Assembly: GCA_963989385.1 (NCBI GenBank)
Contig: OZ022499.1
Span: 77,234,903 to 77,298,902, forward strand
DNA: 64,000 bases
Direction: 5' to 3'
Source of the DNA: Ctena decussata
Taxonomy: Eukaryota; Mollusca; Bivalvia; Lucinida; Lucinidae
Notes under the pieces: generated by a model
The model's input: only the letters and a program-made list of their open reading frames with translations
The model's database searches: none
What the model was told of the DNA's origin: nothing
Shown: positions 58,439 to 64,000 of the stretch, piece after piece
Layout: the number at the start of each line of letters is the position of its first letter
Numbering within the stretch: the stretch's first letter is position 1
Made by a program: the position numbers and the translations under genes

Positions 58439-58782
58439 GATTGTTATAAATTACAAATAGAGCATGCGCACTGGTAAAGCAAGTTCTAAAACCTTCGATG
58501 GACCATAAGCCGGGTTGTCGATCACTCTTGAAAGATCGGGTATGAAACCCACCACCCGCATCCGCACCCGTGCTCAAAACCCACCACCGGAAATTTTAGT
58601 GGAGACATTTGAGATATAAGCAAAAGTGTTATTCTAGATTTTTCTGGTTATAGATATTGAGAATTATATGAACTATTTCTGCTACAAAAGTCTTTTCCAA
58701 CAGATTTAGCTTTAAGACAAAAAAAGCGAATTGTTGCAATTTCGGGGGTATGAAACCCACCACTCGCCACCGGGAAATTTTT
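58439..58782 (-). promoter_or_regulatory. Presumed 5' UTR/proximal promoter of PACS
   Basis: About 345 bp between the start codon and the 3' tail of a CR1-type element. A GCATGCGCA at 58462-58470 matches the core of the NRF-1 type site (GCGCATGCGC), often found near start sites of broadly expressed animal genes. The segment TATGAAACCCACCAC occurs twice (58543 and 58749 onward). No TATA box is clear. The transcription start is not visible; the promoter role is inferred from position. Confidence 0.35.
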
Positions 58783-58809
58783 ACACTGTTTACACTGTTT
58801 ACACTGTTC
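58779..58809 (-). repeat. Three 9-bp repeats at CR1 3' end
   Basis: TTTACACTG occurs three times in a row on the plus strand at 58780-58806. CR1-group elements end in short tandem repeats instead of poly-A, so this marks the 3' terminus of the element and the boundary with PACS upstream sequence. Confidence 0.7.
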
Positions 58810-58915
58810 CGAGGCCAAATGTGGATGTCCACCACATAAACTAATAGTTTCTTAGGCCCTTTATTATATGCTTTATCAGACCGGTAGTTTTCAAAATGAT
58901 AGCTTCCAGATGCTA

Positions 58916-61760
58916 CTAGTTGTAGCAGGATGCACTGATCTTATGGGGATGGGATGACCAAAATTTATTAAGACGTGCTTTAAAAGAATTAAGAGTGGGT
59001 GCTGTAACCACTTCCTCTGTAAGAGAGTTCCAGGGCCCAACCACCCGGGACCTAAACACACCCCTCCTGACCTCCGTTCTTGCCCTATCCTTGAATAATT
59101 TTAGACTGTGTCCTCTGGTACGTTGGTATGTGTTCCTACGGAAAACTTTTTCTCCTTTCACTTTGTCGACACAGTGCATGATCTTGTATAACTCAATCAT
59201 ATCAGCACGTTCCCGTCTGTATTCCAGGGTGGGAAGCCCTAATTCCCTGAGCCTTTCCTGATACGGAAGGTGGTTTAAGTTACCAACCATTCTAGTTGCC
59301 CTACGCTGTACACTCTCTATCTCAGCTATATCCCTTAAATAGTATGGGGACCATATGACTGTAGCGTATTCCAAGTGAGGCCTCACAATGGCCTTATACA
59401 GGGTTAAAAACATTTCTTTATCCATGTATGTAAATGTTTTACAGATCAGGCCTAAATTTCTGTTCGCTTTGTTGACTTTCTCGCTAATATGGGTCCTAAA
59501 CTTAAAATCAGAATCAAAATGGATACCCAAATCCTTCTCTGTGACAACTTGCTGTATTGATTTAATTTGCCCGTTCTTTTCCTTCATGAAATATTCAACT
59601 TGGGATTCCCCTGGGTCAGAATGACCCAACTGTAAGTATTTACACTTATTAACATTGAATTGCATTTCCCAAGTGTCTGACCAGTCACATGCTGAAAAAA
59701 TGTTATCCTGCATTCTAATTTTGTCATCAGGACTCCTTACTCTTGAATACATTTTGGTGTCATCAGCGAATAAACGCAAAATACAATTCCTTATATCTGG
59801 CAAGTCGTTTATGAAGATTAGGAAAAGGATTGGACCCAACACACTACCCTGCGGTACCCCACTTAGAACATCAGTCCAATCAGACTCAGCCCCACTGACG
59901 ACTACCCTCTGTCTCCTATTTGCCAAAAAGTCCTTAATCCATTCAAACACCCTACCCCGTACTCCATATGCATATAACTTGACAAGCAATCGCCTGTGAG
60001 GGACTTTGTCAAAGGCAGCTTTGAAGTCAAGGTAAATCACATCAACCTGCTCACCATTATCAATGGCTTCAGTCCAGTCATCAATACATTCTAGGAGCTG
60101 TGTGACGCAGGAGTAGCCTTTCCTGAAACCATGCTGAAATTCTGATAGTAGGTTATTTGCTGTTAAATGTTCGATTAGTTCGGTCCTTATAATTCGTTCT
60201 AAAACCCTACAGCAAATTGACGTAACACTAATTGGTCTATAGTTTTCCGGTTTAGACTTACTGCCGGCCTTAAACACCCCGGTTACATTGGCATTTTTCC
60301 ACTGTGTAGGTAATTTCCCCTCCGCCAAAGATTTCTTAAAAATATATGTTAGGGGTTTGACAAGGGCATCACATTCCTTAACCATTTTTGGATGTATTCT
60401 ATCAGGTCCTTGCGATTTTGAGGGCTTAATTGATCCTATGGTCTTCCTGACTACACTTTCATTAATAGTTATGTCCTCGAGCGGGTGCTGGAAATTCCTA
60501 TCAGCAAATTGGGACATCCTAGTTTGGTCCTCAATTGTAAAGACAGTAGCGAAGTACTTATTTAGAGCTTCAGCTTTTTCTTGGTCTGTACTTGTGAGTT
60601 CCCCTTTTACTGTCATCAACTGCCCAACATTAACCTTAGTTTTGGATTTGTCACTTACATATCTCCAGAAGAGCTTCGGTTCAGACTTGATTTTCTCCGA
60701 TAAATTCTTCTCATACTGGTATTTCGAGCGCCTAATTTCATAGGTGACATTGTTCCTGGCTATTTTATACTCCTTATATGTTCCCACGTTCTTACAGTGA
60801 ACGTATTTGGCCCACTTCTTACGCTTGGCTCTAACAGCAGCTATCGCATCTCTATCAGCATAAGGGCCTGAACGCTTGTCATGAACTCTACTCACTGGTA
60901 CATGTTTTTCTATAAATTTAATAATGGTTTCAGCAAAGTCACTCCAAGCGCCACACACGTCCTTATCCATGAACTTTTCTTCCCAATTGCACTCAGAAAT
61001 ATCTTTATTCATTTCATTGTAATTTGCTCTAAAATAATTATATCGAGGCCCAGACCTTGGCTGAGCCTCAGTGTAACATATAAAACTAAAAGATAACACA
61101 AGGTGGTCACTTTTACCGAAACTGGGTAGATATTCCAGATCTTCAATCATTCTTTCTTCATTAGTTATTGCTAGATCCAATAGTGATGGTGTTTGATTAC
61201 ACCTGTACCTAGTACACTCCTTTACATGTTGGGTAAGGTAAAGGTCCCTTAAAATCTCCACAAACTTCGTGGACGAATCTTCTACATTAGCAGTTGAACG
61301 TTGACGAACCCAATCTATTTCTCTAAAATTAAAATCACCTACTATAATTAAGAAGATGAGAGTATTTTTTCCCTACAGCAGTATAAAGCAACCTTTTCAA
61401 CTTAAAGATATCCTCACGTGGACTATTTGGGGATCGATAAATACATCCCACAAGCAACCTATCCCCACCCCTAAGCTGTATTGCACACCAAACTGACTCA
61501 TTATAGTCAAAAACATCCAAAACAATTGCATTTAATCTATCTGAGCAGTACAACACCACTCCCCGACCCTTTTCCAAGTCCGAGAAGAAACTATTGTACG
61601 TCTCCAGCTGATAAAAACTTGGAACAAAACCCATGGAAGAGTGTTTAGGGTATATTTCTACCAATCCAATGATATCTGGCTTACGATTTTGAATATAAAT
61701 TTCAATTTCAGTTTTCTTTTCTTTAGTCAAACAATCTACATTGGTGTACATCACTGTCAA
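58916..61760 (-). pseudogene. CR1-type ORF2: EEP endonuclease and reverse transcriptase, one frameshift
   Basis: The EEP part runs from 61760 (VMYTNVDCLTKEK, IIGLVEIYPKHS, GCIYRSPNS); the frame is open back to about 61858. A single shift at the run of six A near 61368-61373 moves the frame; the rest of the EEP (GDFNFREIDW, SLLDLAIT, GKSDHLVL) continues in the new frame. The RT has LDFKAAFDKVPH (A), SGVPQGSVLGP (B) and FADDTKMYS (C). The C-terminal part has VQRRATRMV and GPWNSL. The stop is at 58916. The 781-residue downstream frame is uninterrupted, so the copy is close to intact. Confidence 0.88.
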
Positions 61761-62045
61761 ATTCTTGTCGCAATTTTCCTTTCGTTTGTTTCTATTTCTA
61801 AGGGGGTGGGAACTGGTACTTGTATGGCTCTCTGAGCTAAAAGTAAAACTAAGCCCCTAGTCTCTTGCAACATCCGGAGATGTAGGTTCGGTTAATAAAC
61901 TGTTGGTATTGACATTACTTTGCCCATTACCTACTAGTGCTGCATCACCTCTTTGTGCAGTAGTGTCACCATATGTCTGTGAGGCATCAAACCCCCTAGT
62001 ATGGTCTCATCTCCTATTACTGTGTCTGACAGATAAGGATCCTGA

Positions 62046-62960
62046 CTAGTCGGAATTTCCCTCTCCCAGTAGATTCATATGCAGTGAAGTATCAAGATGC
62101 CCCAATCCTTCTGTTGACAAGTTGCCTATCAAGTGTGACACTGCTGGGCCTTCTGCCCCATGAGGAACAGCTGGACTTTCTGTTTCCATCCTCTCTTCTT
62201 CTTGCATTAGTGGGGTACCTTCTTCCACATTTCTTGCTAGTCTTCTTTCATTTTGAGGGTCATTTCCTGCCTCAGGCTTTTGTCCTTTTTTATTTATAAA
62301 TTTATCTTTCCTCTCATTCCTTTGCTCTATTGTCAAATCTCTGGTAATTACCACCCTTTTGTATTTATCCTGAGCATTCTCCTTAATGTTCTTAGCGTTA
62401 TCCAAAATGTACTTTCTTTGTTGCCTGTTTGCAAGTATGACCTTCAACACTCTTGCTTTGTCAACTCCTGGGACCCTCCTACCCAACCTGTAAAGGGTGA
62501 CCATTTCTAAATTTTCTATACCCAAACACCCAACAACTTCTTTAAAAGAATTCTCATCAAATTTTTTATTTTCCAGCCCTGACTGAAAGCTGCCCTCTGG
62601 CAAGTTGTATACCACTATGTTGAGTTCTCTCCTTCTCCTATCCTCATATTCCTTATTTCTTTGGTCCACTAAAGTGATAACGTCTTCCTTGATTTCTCTG
62701 GTCATTTCCTGCTTAGCATCTTGGACTTGCTTTGAGATTTCCTCTTTGTTTGTCGTCTCCATAAGCTGAATTTTCTCTTCTACTCGAGCAATTCTCTCCT
62801 CTTGTCTAATCTTCATTTCTCCCAGTACTTCCTGTATATTCTGGAGTGTTGGCTCTGTTGCCTTGCATGCCATACAAGACCACTGGTAATCTCCAAATTC
62901 CCCATTGATTATACATCTAAAAGCATTGTTTGTCAATCCAGTACACCTCATACAATACAC
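62046..62960 (-). CDS. CR1-type ORF1, N-terminus missing
   Basis: 304 residues. The start (YCMRCTGLTNN through WSCMAC) is the second half of a PHD-like zinc finger; the first metal-binding pair is missing, so the ATG at 62960 is probably internal to the original protein. A coiled coil follows (about 40-110, rich in E/K/Q), then RRM-like text from about 111 (RELNIVVYNLPEG, VTLYRLGRR, ARVLKVILANRQQRKYIL) and an acidic, low-complexity tail. Class role: nucleic-acid binding partner of ORF2. A gap of about 190 bp separates its stop from the ORF2 frame. Confidence 0.8.
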   Translation of the reverse strand: MYCMRCTGLTNNAFRCIINGEFGDYQWSCMACKATEPTLQNIQEVLGEMKIRQEERIARVEEKIQLMETTNKEEISKQVQDAKQEMTREIKEDVITLVDQRNKEYEDRRRRELNIVVYNLPEGSFQSGLENKKFDENSFKEVVGCLGIENLEMVTLYRLGRRVPGVDKARVLKVILANRQQRKYILDNAKNIKENAQDKYKRVVITRDLTIEQRNERKDKFINKKGQKPEAGNDPQNERRLARNVEEGTPLMQEEERMETESPAVPHGAEGPAVSHLIGNLSTEGLGHLDTSLHMNLLGEGNSD

Positions 62961-63600
62961 TAGCAGTTATCAGTTATTTCCATTTATAGCTTTATTAAAT
63001 GAGATTAGTTTCCTTGAGTGTTACTATTTCGACTTTATAATCAAAACCTCGCAAATTTTATTTGACGATAATAAGAAATTTATAATATTTAAAGAAATAA
63101 ACGACTTTTTGTGGAAATAATTGATGTTCTAAAAATAGATATATATCGCGGCATTTAGCTACACCAAGAAACCGAAACGTACTGAAATAAAGGGGACATG
63201 CTGTAATTGCAGAGGGAGTCTGAGGGGTTATGATGGCGAAACCTTGATATCTGTTATTCATTAAGGATATCTTATTGACTGGTGTTTCATATTTGTTAGA
63301 TACTTATAAAAGTAAAAAGTATACAAAGACCAGGAACTGAAACAATCAAAATCCAAATCCAGTCCTCAAACCATAGTTGGAAACAACTAAGATTACAAAT
63401 AATCAAGATACAGAGAACATATGGCCAACCGAGTGAGCAGCTTGTCTTGTTCCCGAACGGTGGCCACTCAGCAACCCAAACCGAACCAAAAATAATAAGA
63501 ACATACATAAGGTAAAACATCACAGAAACTCTGACACCAAAAACAGGCAACAGAGAACCACAATAGAACTACCGCCTTGGAACGGTCAGTAATGAATTAC

Positions 63601-63613
63601 TGGGGGGGGGGGG
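63601..63613. repeat. Homopolymer G run
   Basis: About 12 consecutive G after ATGAATTACT. Long G runs are error-prone in sequencing, so the exact length is uncertain. Confidence 0.8.
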
Positions 63614-63902
63614 CTTAAATCGATTTTACAGGCCCAACCTCGCCCTCAGTTTCTGAAGTGGTACAAAACATTTAGCTGGTTGTTCGGTTCGCATGATAAC
63701 CCTCTAACTCGTCAATGAATCATCGCGGTAAACACATAAATCAAATTTCAACACCATGAAGAAGCAAAGACGAGGACTCAATAGATACAACGGGCCGTCT
63801 GACAGGTGGAGATCCCTGGCCTGCCAAACACTTTCATGAAAACAAAATATAACTTTATACAACAGCTAAGGTTACTGTCACCATGGTACAAAACTGGCAT
63901 CT

Positions 63903-63985
63903 CAGCGTCTCTCTGATTGTCTGTCTGTGTCAGTCTGTCTGTGTGTGTGTCTTTCTGTCTCTTTCTTTCTTTCTCTCACTCAGAC
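63903..63985. repeat. TCTG/TTTC microsatellite
   Basis: Interrupted TGTCTG, TGTG and TTTC repeats up to the end of the window. Confidence 0.75.
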
Positions 63986-64000
63986 ATTTAGAGTTTGTGT

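Larger units (their letters stand above)
58783..62966 (-). mobile_element. CR1-type non-LTR retrotransposon, 5'-truncated, upstream of PACS
   Basis: ORF1 (cut at its start), ORF2 with EEP and RT, a 130-bp 3' UTR and a 3' end of three 9-bp repeats (CAGTGTAAA on the minus strand). Short tandem 3' repeats and an ORF1 with zinc finger and RRM-like fold fit the CR1/Jockey group. It lies on the same strand as PACS and ends about 345 bp before its ATG. The 5' edge near 62966 is inferred from loss of the expected first cysteines of the ORF1 finger. No target duplication was seen. Confidence 0.85.
62967..64000. other. Sequence upstream of the CR1-type element, unassigned
   Basis: No exon, tRNA or element end was recognised. 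Open frames here are short and lack motifs. PACS may have a promoter or a non-coding first exon in or beyond this stretch, because the CR1-type copy separates it from exon 1, but nothing in the sequence shows it. Confidence 0.35.

Noticed and set aside
59655..60743. Plus-strand open frames of 78-151 codons across the CR1-type ORF2
   Set aside because: They are antisense shadows of the reverse transcriptase frame with no motifs of their own.

Overview
This window is eukaryotic: spliced coding exons separated by kilobase-long introns that are crowded with mobile repeats. The organism is most likely a bivalve mollusc. The pointers are pearl/HINE-type elements with tandem cores, tRNA-headed SINEs, many palindromic MITEs and CR1/L2-type non-LTR retrotransposons. 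The species cannot be named from the sequence alone.

One host gene is recognisable, and it occupies almost the whole window on the minus strand. It encodes a PACS-family (phosphofurin acidic cluster sorting) adaptor. Fourteen coding exons run from the ATG at 58438 down to 4210 and join in frame through consensus GT/AG junctions. They encode about 556 residues: a short N-terminal leader, the cargo/adaptor-binding FBR (exons 1-5), an acidic, CK2-type autoregulatory segment (exon 6), a disordered middle (exons 7-11) and the start of the conserved PACS C-terminal domain (exons 12-14). The remaining C-terminal exons lie beyond base 1. No second host gene was found.

Layout from low to high coordinates. 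1-4209 is intron 14, with a 180-bp tandem element and a first pearl-like element. 4365-13296 is intron 13, with a SINE, nested MITEs and a foldback. 13297-31059 holds exons 13 to 6 with MITEs, a SINE and a second pearl-like element. 31060-44892 holds introns 5-2, exons 5-3, two more pearl-like elements, SINEs and a large foldback. Intron 1 (44981-58331) carries a fifth pearl-like element and a 6-kb L2/CR1-type retrotransposon on the plus strand, with an esterase-type ORF1 and a frameshifted ORF2. 58332-58438 is exon 1. A 5'-truncated CR1-type element on the same strand as the gene ends only about 350 bp upstream of the start codon. The last kilobase holds nothing recognised.

The most interesting structure is in the repeats. 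Five large elements share hairpin plus GCTCACCTGA/TCAGGTGAGC ends. One is built of an exact 145-bp monomer; the others are built of a unit of about 445-480 bp that looks like a diverged trimer of the same monomer. These arrays carry many nuclear-receptor-like motifs (GGGTCAAAGGTCA, TCAAGGTCA). Several repeats are nested inside members of one MITE family, which gives a readable order of insertion. No prokaryotic system, CRISPR array or operon is present.
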